Shown here in pieces: positions 35,301 to 44,412 of a stretch of 64,000 nt of DNA (within the stretch, counting starts at the first letter, position 1; each line of letters opens with the position of its first letter). This DNA is from Polytrichum commune. Taxonomy: Eukaryota; Streptophyta; Polytrichopsida; Polytrichales; Polytrichaceae. Position numbers and translations under genes: made by a program. The stretch covers positions 54,052,429 through 54,116,428 of the forward strand of contig OX485804.1 of the NCBI GenBank assembly GCA_950295325.1, in the 5' to 3' direction. The notes under the pieces were generated by a model, which was not told the origin of the DNA, ran no database searches, and saw only the letters and a list, made by a program, of their open reading frames with translations.

Positions 35301-37372
35301 CTCGTTGTGCAAGGTGGTCTCTGAAAACCTACTTATGATTCAGCTTGTATGTTCTCTCGGGTTAATATGACTTAAATAAGAGGATTGGGAATCATGGTGC
35401 AATTAAACGTGGATATTATCATTCCAGTATTTTGTGGATGGCCCAGATGGGACATAACATATACCTATAGAAGATAAAAATATGATTGATTTTGCATTTT
35501 GAAAGTTGTAAGTGATGCACGGGGGGTCACTCCCTTGTAGAGATATGAATCACCTAGACAAAGGGGTATTTGAGGTAGGCTACAACAAGTACATATTATT
35601 AGTATGTTCTGAGACTGAACTTTCAATATACTAATTTTTTTTAATACTTCTACAGTTTTTACTTTGAAACATCAAATAGGACCTATCTTTAATCGCACCG
35701 CGTTTTCAAGTGGAACGCTGGTTACTTCCTGTGAAGTGATGAAGGGGAAACATTGTATGCAGGTCCTTGAGTGGAGTTTACACAACCAAGGTCAGATTCT
35801 GCAATCACAAGATGCAAGCGAGTGAGTTAATCAATCCCTCTTTTAGATATTCAAGATGCTGAATCTGCAAGATATTATTTCATTGCAAGTAGACGAGCCT
35901 CTGAGGTAATCAAGTGAGTGATAGAATCAAGCGAGTTGTCACTGTACAGTTAGTTGGCTGCAGTCATCTTTTTTGAGGGTCAACTGATTGAAGGTCTAGA
36001 GATTTTGCAGTTAATCAGACGCCTAGAAGAGTTCAATCAGTGAATAGATCATACTTGTAAGTGACAAAGACAATGGTCTTCTATTTGGTCCAGATACTGT
36101 GCTGTAAGTGGAGCAAGACTGCCTCGCCATGAGATGGCAATTGACTCTGTTGGACGCCATGTGCTGCTGACTTCCAACCTCACCAGATCACCCCTCTATC
36201 AAGTATGTGTATTCCAAAATGCCCCCTTTTTATGTTGAATTGTGCTCTGAAGAAAGAAAGAAAAGAAATAAGATGTTGTCACGGCATGAATTATGGTGTT
36301 GCTTTCTCTTCGAGTTGTAATAAGTTTGTATTTAATACTGAAATGGGCATCATGAAAATTAGGGCCCCCCCAAGACTGATGCCTCCTTTCAAAGTTGAAA
36401 ACCTTGAATGGGTGCAGACAAGCTGGCTTGCACTTATCTCCCATAAGGGCAAGCCCCTACGTTGCCATGTGGTTGGTTGAAAATATCCAGTTCACCTGGA
36501 TAATCCCACTATGAATGGGTGCAGACAAGGCTGGCTTGCACTTATCTCCCATAAGGGCAAGCCCCTATGTTGCCATGTGGTTGGTTGAAAATATCCAGTT
36601 CACCTGGATAATCCCACTATGAATGGGTGGACCATAGGTTGTAGGTGCACCAGAAATCAAGTGATAGGAAGGTTAATCATTCCGGTACCATTCCAGCCGT
36701 ACCCAGCTTAATTTCGGAGTTCGGATGGTCTATGCCAGATGTGTCTTTTCTCAACTTCCACCCTGCTTTGTGTTTTGAGTTTTTGACAGAATAGGCAACT
36801 CTTCTAGTCTCGGGAATGGTTATCTCTATCCTTATAACTTTTCATAGCTCGGTGACTGGGATCTGTAAGTATCGAGTTATCTGCAAAGTTCGTCAACGAG
36901 GGACCAAACAATGAGTTGGGTGCCTCTTTGAAGGCCCTTTCTATTAAGAGATCATTGGAGATTCTCATGTCAGAGCCTAATTTTGAAACATGGGGAGAAC
37001 TTAGAATGATAAGCTAGAGAGCCAGTTTTTCATAACATGGCTCTACTCTTTTAGCATGTTAATTTAAGCTTTAATAAGAACCAGGGGCACTATATGCATG
37101 AGCACCTAAATTCATCTTTTAGTCAACTCACCCGGAGTTTGACCTGAAGACATTATAGATAACTCCATTGTCTACATGATATGCACAAGGATATTGATTG
37201 TTGCTCAAACTGTCATGACTGTTGATGGATGCAGTGGGAGGGCCTGAGAATGACTCAAAGGACGCTTGAGCACAGCGCAGCAATTACGTCCGTGGATTGG
37301 CACCCATCACTGCCCATGTATTTGACGGGTTCGGCAGACCATTCTGTCCGCGTGACATCAGTGGCACCTTAA
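26378..37372 (+). CDS. WDR91: WDR91-type WD40 repeat protein, 17 coding exons, 661 aa
   Basis: Coding exons: 26378-26497, 27605-27875, 28360-28482, 29267-29408, 30030-30151, 30650-30829, 31372-31436, 31745-31839, 32650-32752, 33312-33406, 33920-33985, 34304-34379, 34529-34637, 35065-35177, 35763-35821, 36094-36202, 37235-37372. They total 1,986 nt with phase kept at every junction. All introns are GT-AG except intron 3. The ATG follows an in-frame TGA at 26,366. Residues 1-40 form the LisH-like start (VVKEFLLFRGFTHTLQSFES). Residues 41-190 are the helical WDR91 N-region (YYLVHALQKGRPDRVLDFYE; LPYMKNPSTDPRF). Residues about 185-218 are a coiled coil, 219-341 a variable Ser/Thr-rich linker, and 342-661 seven WD40 blades ending TGSADHSVRVTSVAP. 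Animal WDR91 is a Rab7 effector controlling endosomal PI3P and endosome maturation; the plant role is inferred by homology. The exon 5/6 boundary is the least certain. Confidence 0.92.
26711..27308 (+). repeat. 300-bp tandem duplication inside WDR91 intron 1
   Basis: GAGTTGGAGATGGGTGTGTT at 26,713 and GAGTTGGAGATGGATGGGTT at 27,013 head two successive copies with a period of about 300 bp. Shared internal motifs are CCTCTAATTGGACAAACATT, GGTTAGGTCATCTT, TTTTTCCTACTTCAGGGT and ACTTGTGATGC. Short frames in the two copies are intronic and non-coding. Confidence 0.8.
28483..29266 (+). other. Putative U12-type AT-AC intron (WDR91 intron 3)
   Basis: Exon 3 runs out after GAAGGCATTC with no usable GT donor. 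The next bases are ATATCCTTTT, exactly the U12-type AT-AC donor consensus. Near the far end lies GTCCTTGAC (29,241-29,249), a near-perfect U12 branch-point consensus (TTCCTTRAY). It is followed 17 nt later by the terminal AC at 29,265-29,266. Joining 28,482 to 29,267 restores the frame as EGI-Q-LPTLLKFTKERG, aligning without a gap to the family pattern G-x-R-I-P-A-L-L-K. A GT-AG alternative (donor near 28,495) adds residues and breaks phase with the AG at 29,267-29,268. A mobile element sits inside the intron at 28,827-29,204. Confidence 0.8.
28827..29204 (+). mobile_element. TAAGGTAAGC-ended MITE-like element in WDR91 intron 3
   Basis: The left end ATTAAGGTAAGCGGGCC pairs with the right end GATCGCTTACCTTAT over about 12 bp. 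At 378 bp it is one of the clearest copies of the family and carries the diagnostic order GGACACCTATAT, AAAAGATTGAACAAAGTGC, AATAGTCAACAT-like, GGGGGGACC, AATCTTCACTTTGATA and GCTCCAA. It has no reading frame. Family ends match those of the copy in intron 5. Confidence 0.75.
29640..29965. mobile_element. Fold-back element in WDR91 intron 4
   Basis: The left part has TTTGTCAGGAGTTGGT and the right part GGTGTTGTATGCAAAATAAC followed by CAACTCCTGACCAAAA. The two ends are partly complementary. The centre has a second inverted repeat: CTATTTCGATTCAATGAGGG against CCCTCCATGAACTGAAATAG. Copies with the same plan occur in introns 8 and 10. No frame. Confidence 0.65.
30222..30592 (+). mobile_element. 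TAAGGTAAGC-ended MITE-like element in WDR91 intron 5
   Basis: The left end ATTAAGGTAAAGGGGCCT is complementary to the right end AGGCCTGCTTACCTTAAT with two mismatches in 18 bp. Internal motifs match the intron 3 copy in order (TGGACATC, AGAGATTGGAC, GCTCAATAGTCAACCT, GGGGGACC, AATCTTCACTTTGACAATGA). The element is 371 bp and non-coding. It gives the best view of the family's terminal inverted repeat. Confidence 0.8.
31925..32450. mobile_element. Two overlapping fold-back elements in WDR91 intron 8
   Basis: Two successive copies of the intron 4 family are seen. The first contains GTTTTGCATCCAACACCTTC, a CATGTTTGGAGGTAGTG motif and TTCATTGAGGGTCAAATTTA. The second repeats these as TGTTTTGCATCCAGCACCTA, CATGCTCGGAGGTAGTG and GGGTCATTGAGGGTGAA, and closes with ATGCAAAACAACCAATAGAC. 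The second looks inserted in or duplicated from the first. Confidence 0.65.
32875..33240 (-). mobile_element. TAAGGTAAGC-family copy, reversed, in WDR91 intron 9
   Basis: Read on the minus strand this segment has GGACACAAAAGGGTATCATG, AAGAGATTGAACAATGTGC, CTAGGTTCAGTACTCAACAT and AACCTTCACTTTGATAATGA in family order. The plus-strand left end GGTAAGGTAGACAGG resembles the family terminus. It lies opposite to the copies in introns 3 and 5 and is non-coding. Confidence 0.65.
33495..33830. mobile_element. Fold-back element in WDR91 intron 10
   Basis: It begins TTTTTGTCAGGATTTGGTTG and TTTTGCATACAACACCTTCC. It ends GATGTTGTATGCAAAACAAC followed by GGGGACCAACTCCCAATG. The arms are complementary around GTTGTTTTGCATACAACA, and the centre has GAGGGTCAAACTCATTTTGG against AAATGAGTTTAGCCCTCAAT. 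This is the most intact copy of the family in the window. Confidence 0.7.
34798..34990. repeat. Dispersed repeat in WDR91 intron 13, related to intron 16
   Basis: Motifs GCACCTAATCTCCCCCAAGG, GCAAGCCCCTAGG, ATATGGTTGGTTTAACATAT, CCAGTTCACC and GGGTGGACCATAGGT occur here in the same order as in the two copies at 36,400-36,640. The segment is non-coding. It may be part of the LTR-like structure suggested for intron 16. Confidence 0.7.
36400..36640. repeat. 107-bp tandem repeat in WDR91 intron 16
   Basis: GGGTGCAGACAA appears at about 36,410 and 36,517. Each is followed by GCTGGCTTGCACTTATCTCC, AAGGGCAAGCCCCTA, GTTGCCATGTGGTTGGTTGA and CCAGTTCACCTGGATAATCC. The two copies are nearly identical, so the duplication is recent. 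A more diverged single copy lies in intron 13. Confidence 0.85.
36668..36750 (-). ncRNA. 5S rRNA-like segment, antisense in WDR91 intron 16
   Basis: On the minus strand the order ACCATCCGAACTCCGAAATT, AAGCTGGGTACGGCTGG and AATGGTACCGGAATGATTAA follows the plant 5S rRNA pattern CCATCAGAACTCCGCAGTTA, AAGCGCGCTTGGGTTGG and AGTAGTACTAGGATGGGTGA. The match covers the internal promoter region (box A to box C) but is imperfect, and the first third of 5S is not recognisable. It is therefore a 5S-derived pseudogene or promoter embedded in a repeat, not a functional 5S gene. Cassandra-type TRIM retrotransposons carry such a 5S-like segment in their LTRs. Confidence 0.45.
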
Positions 37373-37580
37373 ACCCTATACCCTGAACTCTAAACTCGAG
37401 AAGGGCGTCATGCATTGTTGTTAAGATGGACAAGCTTCCACAGCACAAAAAACTGTAGTAGAGTTCCAGTGAAAGGCTTAGCTTGGCCCTGTGAATGCAA
37501 ATCTAATACTGTAGAGCCACCATCCCTTGTCAATATGGGTTTGGGAGCAATTCAGCTTCACAATCCTACTATTCTCCAAT

Positions 37581-37586
37581 AATAAA
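37581..37586 (+). terminator. Candidate polyadenylation signal of the WDR91 gene
   Basis: AATAAA lies about 209 nt after the TAA stop at 37,370-37,372, a plausible 3-prime UTR length. It is the first perfect AATAAA I noticed downstream. Plant poly(A) signals are loose, so this is only a candidate. Confidence 0.35.
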
Positions 37587-37599
37587 AAAGCAAGCTTGT

Positions 37600-40500
37600 T
37601 TGTGCCAGAATGTCTTTATACATTCTGTCCAGGTGTCAGCAAGGCCAAATACAGCATGCTCATGGCATGTAAAGGAGAACGCTAACTTCTTGTTATGTTA
37701 GCAGAAGCGTTTGCTCCTCTATTGTGACTTGTCTCTGGATAGAGATTTAGGGTGATGTTTTAAGATCTGTTGTGTCCAGTTTTAGGGAAGTATACTAAAC
37801 AAAATCATTATACATTGTGGGAAACTGTGAAGCTAACTTCAAAATAGCCCCAACAGATCTATGGAGATGATAGATGAAACTTTGTTGTTGATAACTTCAT
37901 CGTAATCCTTATTGAAAAGTGTCATTATGCTAATGAGATTTTCCATTCGAAGAAATTAGTTGAATCTAGGTGGCAAATTTTGTCACACAATTTTATGCAA
38001 TATCTAGTATTTCTATCTATGCATCATTGTACTTATTGCAACTTTTAGACTATGTAGTACATAAGTTAGTTTTGGGACTTGAGACACAATTTATCTTGTC
38101 ATGACATGTCAAATGAATCTGTTAATCAGGTAGGTGACATATGGGACTAATTCTGCACTTACACTAAATGCAATGTCAGTGACAGTCACCTGGCTTTTGA
38201 CACGACATGCTGCCACTCCATTCGCTGCAATGATTATTTGTGCAAAGTACCATATCCAAGCTCTCCATGGAAAGCAGAGAGTTATACTGGTACGGACTGC
38301 TTTATGCTGTTTGACAGCATATGTTGGCTTCTCAAATCATATGCTTAGAACTTGATTATGTGTTGCATTCTTCATTCTTTTTAGTGTTTATCTAGTGTTG
38401 TTTGTGAAACAAAGCTATTCAATGCACTATCTTTCTATCATGAATATATTTTCTTACAAAACTGCTGTTATCTCATGTAACACTCAAACTAATTGTCTGG
38501 TTTTGCAAGACTTGATACCATAATCAATTGGGAAAGTTAATGACGATCCCTCAAAACCTTCTGCGTGTGGAATTATAATCCTCAAACCTTCTCTTTATGG
38601 GTGAGTTTATTAAAAAGCATTTAATAGTTAACATTGCGTATGATTAATTCAAACTCAAAATACTGTACACATGAAATTTCTTTCGACGCTCAAGTTGTGA
38701 ATGTATGAGCTGAGTTAGTAGGAATGCATGTCCTTGGTTGTTTTTAAATGGCTGAAACGGTTTTTGCAATGCAAGGTCTACAACCCAAATGAAACCTACA
38801 GCAATCTATACATAAACACCAACTTCCTTTGAAGGAAAACATAAATGAAGAGCCCTTTCAAACATGGGCTACTGCCACCTTAAAGCCATTGAAAGCAATC
38901 TATTGCGCTGCAAATTTTAAACTGATTGTTAGGAAACCAAAGTGATACTTGAGGATAAGTGTGCCGATTAATGCTTGAAACTTGGACCAAAGAAAGCGCG
39001 TGGACAGACACTTGGAAGATATCAAACTCCTAAAAACTCGTGGCCAACTAGAGTTAGTGGCATAATCCCTTATTTAGAACTACTGGACCTAATTTAATAC
39101 TATGGGTCAAAATTTTAAGTTCATGGAGAGCTCAGAGGGCTAGTCTATTAATTCTAAATTTTCTTTTTTAGGAGCATTATGATCTACAACTCAAAGAATT
39201 TCTTATGAAGTTTCTACTGGTCGTATTATTATTTGTACTAATTTGTGTAGGTTCTTGTAATTTTAGTGAGATTGTAATAGTGCAAAAGCATATATGATTT
39301 GGCATTCCTTTGTATCATGTATTTATTATGTTTTTTCATTCTTGTTCAACAAAAACTAATTGAGCCCCTTTTTGATTTTCAAGAAGTAGAGTTGTATTAG
39401 TGACGGGCTACAATGTAAAATATTCTTCGATGTGTTTTGCTTTTCAAAGGGGAATATACTAATATGATCTTAATGAAGTGCGGAGCTTTGCATTTGACAT
39501 TTGTTGGGTTGTGGCTCTTAGCAAGAGCCAATGACCTCTCAAGGGCTTTATGTAGTAAACCCTTCTGGGCAATCTAAAAACTGGTAGGTCATGTGAAGTT
39601 TTTGGAGAAGGGTAGCCTAGTGTGTAAGCAGAGTAATGAAGTGCAAACCCATTGGATGACCTATCTAAGATTAGGGAATCTCGTAACTTTTCCCTAGACC
39701 TATACATCTACCGAATGCTCATATGGGAAGTTGCGCTTCCAAAGTCTAGAACCAGGGAGGGTTGCTTCGAGGAAAAACTTCTCGTCCCATCTGGGGGTGG
39801 AGACTTACTTGTGCGAATGATAGGTGACAACTACAAGGGTGTTGGGGAAGGAAACGATAACCCATATCTAGGGTTGAATGTAAACTCGTTGAACATGGAT
39901 AATTATTCTAGTTGTAAGAGATAGAACTCATTGACAATGGTAGGCATTAGTCTAGAAGGGGAGTGTGGTGAGCCCAAGTTATTGAGATGATAGGGTGCAA
40001 AGCGCAACACCCTTGAGTTCATAACTATTGTGGAGATAGACTTGCTATCGGTGTCCTATTATGAATGAATTAACTTCAAAACAACCAGCTTATACTTGGG
40101 CGGAGAAAATTTACATATTTTCCCAATTTTGTACCAATTGTAACACTCACACATCCATGTGAGGTCTTTGTGGTTCGAAGACTTATGTGCGACGTTAATT
40201 AGAGAGGACGAGATTCAAGATTTCTAGAACGGAGCTATATGATGCGACAATGTCACATATGGTTGTTTGAGAAGGGAGTGGGTTTCCATTATTCTTAGGC
40301 TTGAGTGGCTTATGGAGGTGCACCTTACTCTCCCAGTCTATGTACATTGCTCTTTTGAGGAGGTTGATTGCCCATCTAAGATATTCTTAATTTTCATGTG
40401 ATTATGGATTCGATCTCCTTTAGTATTAGTATTAATGTTTTGTTTTGTTTTGTTTATGTTTGTCTATATATGGGTCCATGTAGCATTTCCATGATATTGT

Positions 40501-41105
40501 TTTCACCAATTAATGAGACTTGGCTGAAAAATACTCTTATCCTCATCATCAGCTTGGGTAGTTTTTTTTTTTGGTGTTCTAGTAGCTTTTGATTGGCTTC
40601 CTTAATTTAATGAGCAATTTCACTGCAATGCAATTAAAAAAGAAGATGTAATTTGGGAAGGTGATTAACAAAAACACCTACAAAAAAGGACTCATTTGGT
40701 TCTAGAAAAGACTAAAATTTGATGACATGTTTCTCTTTTTTGCAATAAAATTGAAAAAGAATCAATTATGTTTGATGACTGATTACTACCTCCACCAAAT
40801 TATGGATGATGAAATTAGAAGAAAAAGAGTCACTAGCAACAACATGCAGTCACAACACATGGCTCTTTGCTTTGCATTGAATGGCACTTGGCAGGAGGAA
40901 TGTTAGTTGATCTATGGCTTTGCATACTTTGGGGCCTTTTTATAGTAATGACCCCAAACGCTAAAAACTTGTATTCACAAAGCTATTGGAACAAATACTT
41001 TATATTTCTTTCATATTTCTTTTGATCAATTTGTTTGGTCTTCATAAGCATACTAAATATTATAAGCATTGTAGGCGTTTGCAGACATAGTAGGACTTGC
41101 AAGCA
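37600..41105. other. Intergenic sequence without a recognisable gene
   Basis: Frames up to 90 codons exist (for example the plus strand at 39,652-39,924) but show no known domain. The block is AT-rich with no strong repeats, apart from short T runs near 40,560. Confidence 0.45.
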
Positions 41106-41107
41106 CA

Positions 41108-41450
41108 AGTAAGGTAGACAAACCTTATTTGGTTACTTTTCTTATCTATATTTGAGTGGTATCATGTGGTTTGGTGTGGCTCCAAGAACGGCTACAAAAA
41201 AGACATGTGCCTAAAAGAGATTGAACTATGTGCTCAAATATGATAATCATTCTAAGTTCAATAGTCAACATAATTGGGGATTCCTATATGACCATTTAAA
41301 AAGCACAAAAATCTTTAGCATTGAGAATTGTGAGAAAAGTGACTACAACCTCAATTTGAATTTGCTAACCATCTTGTACTAATCACATGTTTCATATCCT
41401 TGGAGAAGTGGACTAGTAAAAAAAGTAGCCATTAAAGACCCAACTTCTTT
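41108..41450 (+). mobile_element. TAAGGTAAGC-family copy
   Basis: It starts AGTAAGGTAGACAAACC and carries AAGAGATTGAACTATGTGCT, TTCTAAGTTCAATAGTCAAC, ATATGACCATTT and ATCACATGTTTCATATCCTT in family order. It ends near ATTAAAGACCCAACTTC. The right terminus is degraded. About 343 bp, no frame. Confidence 0.65.
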
Positions 41451-42421
41451 AGGAGAAACACCACTGCCATGAAACTCTAATTTTACTACATCAACATCAT
41501 TTGCATGACCATGGCTACTCCCAATCGGCCTCTTTTTTTTTTTTTGTAGAATTTTGATATAGTGAAGGATTGCAACATATTCATTTGGATTTGGTGTGCT
41601 AGGGCTACACGTGGGTCCCTACATTAGTTATATTTTGCGAATGTAGTCTTCTTTTTCTTTTGTGTTTTTTCCTCAGCTAAGTGGCTACAATTTCAAGAAT
41701 TTTGAAGGGTTAATGTGGCGAATTGCACAACAAAAAAAAAATTTACATGTCAATGTTCAAACAATGGCTATTGCACTTAGAGAAAAGGTTGCTTGTTGGA
41801 AATAGTAAACATTTATTTGCCCAAAAATTAATTAATGTGTGGAGATAAAAGTCGTGCGTGCCACTATGCCAAGAATATTACAAAATTGTCTAAGAATGGA
41901 GTCTCCCCGCAGACATAGCGTTGGCCATTCTAGACCCAATTTTTCACCTCCTAAAACACCTACACTAGCACACATTTCAACACTCATGTCTCATGCTATT
42001 TGCAGTTTAACAATGACCTTTGATTCTAGGAGAAGAGAACAAATTCCAAAGTCCATGTTGAAGATCCACTGACAAATTAAAATCAAGGCAAAGGACATAT
42101 CAAAGGGTCATTCATGCATACATACCGTGGTTCATAACCCAAGGGCAATATCAATCTACAACAACACAAACCTCCATGTTCCACATTCCAAATCCAAGCA
42201 ACTCATCCCAAAACATGGCCACTACACAAAACTTCCAACCTAAGAAAAATCTAGGAAGAAAACGAAGGTGCAAATCGAAATTTGCATAGCGTCTTGGAAC
42301 TGAGTATATCATCATCAAGGATTAATGGAATTTGTATCACAAAAACAGGAAGTTCTCAAGCTTGACCAAAAACTTGGATATATAGTTTCATGCAAGCCGC
42401 CATGTGTCAATTCAACTTGTT
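41451..42421. other. Intergenic sequence downstream of the hAT relic
   Basis: No gene or clear repeat is recognised. If the hAT relic was a complete element, its 3-prime terminal inverted repeat should lie here, but I could not identify it by eye. Confidence 0.4.
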
Positions 42422-44412
42422 CTAGAGTTTAGATTTGAAGAAGGAGATCGTGGAAAATTTATTCTCGTCCTCAACAAAGCCTAGTACTTGCACAACTAAC
42501 TTAACCACTTTGAACCCCTCAGGAAAATTGCTCCAAACAACCATGGACATGGTTCTCCATAGCTTGGTTAGTGGGTTCAAAGAAATGGGTTTCTCCAAAG
42601 CATCCGCCGTGTTAGCTTTCATTGCACCTCTAAACAAGTTGCGTTGATGGTTTAAATCCGTTTGATTTAGCAAAAGGGTTGAATAACAAGTCTCAACTTT
42701 TTGTTCACTACATTAGTGATTCTTCAAACATTCGAAGTGGCCATAAAATAGGTCGTCAATGTGAGAGGTTGCAACCAATAGTGGGGGTACACAATCCCCA
42801 ATGCGTCCATGATTGAACACCCAATGAACCTGGATGAAAACTTAGTGATAAGATGTTTGGCAACATCTATGAAGACCACCATGCCACAAAGTTAGAACTT
42901 GGTGAGTACTTAGGCAAGCCAAACCAGAAAAACAAAAACAAAATTATAGAATTAAGAAGAGAAAGAAGGGCTTACCTTGGCATAAGACCTTCATTGTATC
43001 CACTATGGACTTGAAGGCCTTGCAAAACCCCATGTGTCACCATGGCTACGTTTGCTATAGTCGTTGGGTAGTGTGTTGGGCTACACTTAGATGCCACATA
43101 CTCCGAAGCAACCTCGTTATCATCTAAGGCAACAAGAACCCACATCAAAGTCATTATGTCATGCTGGCAAGCTATAAGATCAATGAGTTCTCGGAAAGAA
43201 TCATTGTTGAATGAGGATGAAGGGTTATAATACAACTCATAAGCATTGGCGGACCTTAACCTTTGCCAAATAATCATACAAAAAGGCGTCTCTTTGTTGG
43301 CTAAACTTTACCAAATGATGAAAGATTTCCAACAATGGCAAGAATCTAGCAAGTGCAATGGGGACCGAGATATCAACTAGAGGTTTGAAGCTTCCAAGGG
43401 CCACTTGCCTTGAAGCATTGGCAAACATAGTGCCACTAGAATTTGTGTGCACTTTGTGCACCAAGCTACAATACTACAACATTGGCCGCTTTAGGGGGGG
43501 GGGGGGGGGGATACCATAGACAACCACCGAGTCTTCCGAAAAGTTTTAAGACCCTTAGTTTCCTTAATATCACTCAACTTTGTGAAGTCCATGTGTCTCT
43601 TTGGAGATTTGGCAAAGTACTTGTGTGAGCAATGCAACAAGTTCTCAATGTGCTCAATCACCCGTAAGATCGGTGTAGTAGCTAAAACAATGGACGCCTA
43701 CTATGTAGGGGCGTATAGTATCTTGGAGGAGTTTAGTGACCCCATTCTTGGCACCCTACACTAGCAATACACAAAATCACACCATAATTGTCAACCATAT
43801 GAAGAGACTAGTTGAGATTTTTTTAAGAAAATTGGAAATGAGGTTTAGAAGTGTACTTGGAAGATGGATGCACCATCTACACCAAATGACACAAAATTCC
43901 TCACCAATTTCTCCATGCCCAGACCATCATGGACCATTAGAACATCAACAATGGCCATTGTCAATTGGTTGGAAGAGGTGCCTTCGGTGAGTGACATGCT
44001 CCAAGGATACCAAGATTGGGATCCGATAACAGTTTTCCATGACATAGGCATGTATGGAAAACCAAGACTAGTTATCCACCGTTGTCGCCTCATCGTAGGT
44101 GATGGCGACATATTTGGCTACCCCAAGCATATTTTTGGCACGTCTCATAAGTATAATGTGCAAGAATTCTACCATAATCCAACCTAAATTGTTGGACCAA
44201 TGGTTTTTGCTCGAGTGTGGCATCTTGAGAAAACCATAAAGCTCTCTCATGCTTTCATACTCCATCATTGACCTCCCATGTTGGAGCATGTGAAAAATTG
44301 TGCTAACTTGAGCAAATTGTGCAATCTTGGGGCTTTGTCCCTTTTAAACTCTTTTTGTACGAGCATATGCCACACTATGGTCAGCAATGTGCATATTAAT
44401 GTATCACATGAA
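42422..44412 (-). pseudogene. Decayed hAT-superfamily transposase, middle and C-terminal parts
   Basis: Read from 44,400 down to 42,422, family motifs appear in order but in changing frames. First comes FHMLQHGRSMMEYESMRELY, then NHWSNNLGWIMVEFLH and VAITYDEATTVDN (catalytic-region start). A stop (TAG) follows where the family has DNQSW. Next are FVSFGVDGASIFQ, YFAKSPKRHMDFTKLS, ETKGLK with TRWLSM, LLEIFHHLVKFSQQRDAFLY and SFRELIDLIACQHD. Last is the hAT dimerisation region NPLTKLWR with VQVLGFVEDENKFSTISFFK. This is the ZNF862/DUF4371-like hAT type common in non-seed plant genomes (established family pattern, from memory). Several frameshifts and stops make it non-functional. One frame break coincides with a 17-base C run on this strand (43,494-43,510). 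Confidence 0.85.

Noticed and set aside
36668..36750. Functional 5S rRNA gene
   Set aside because: Only the internal-promoter part resembles 5S and with many mismatches. The first third is unrecognisable and no T-run terminator is placed correctly.
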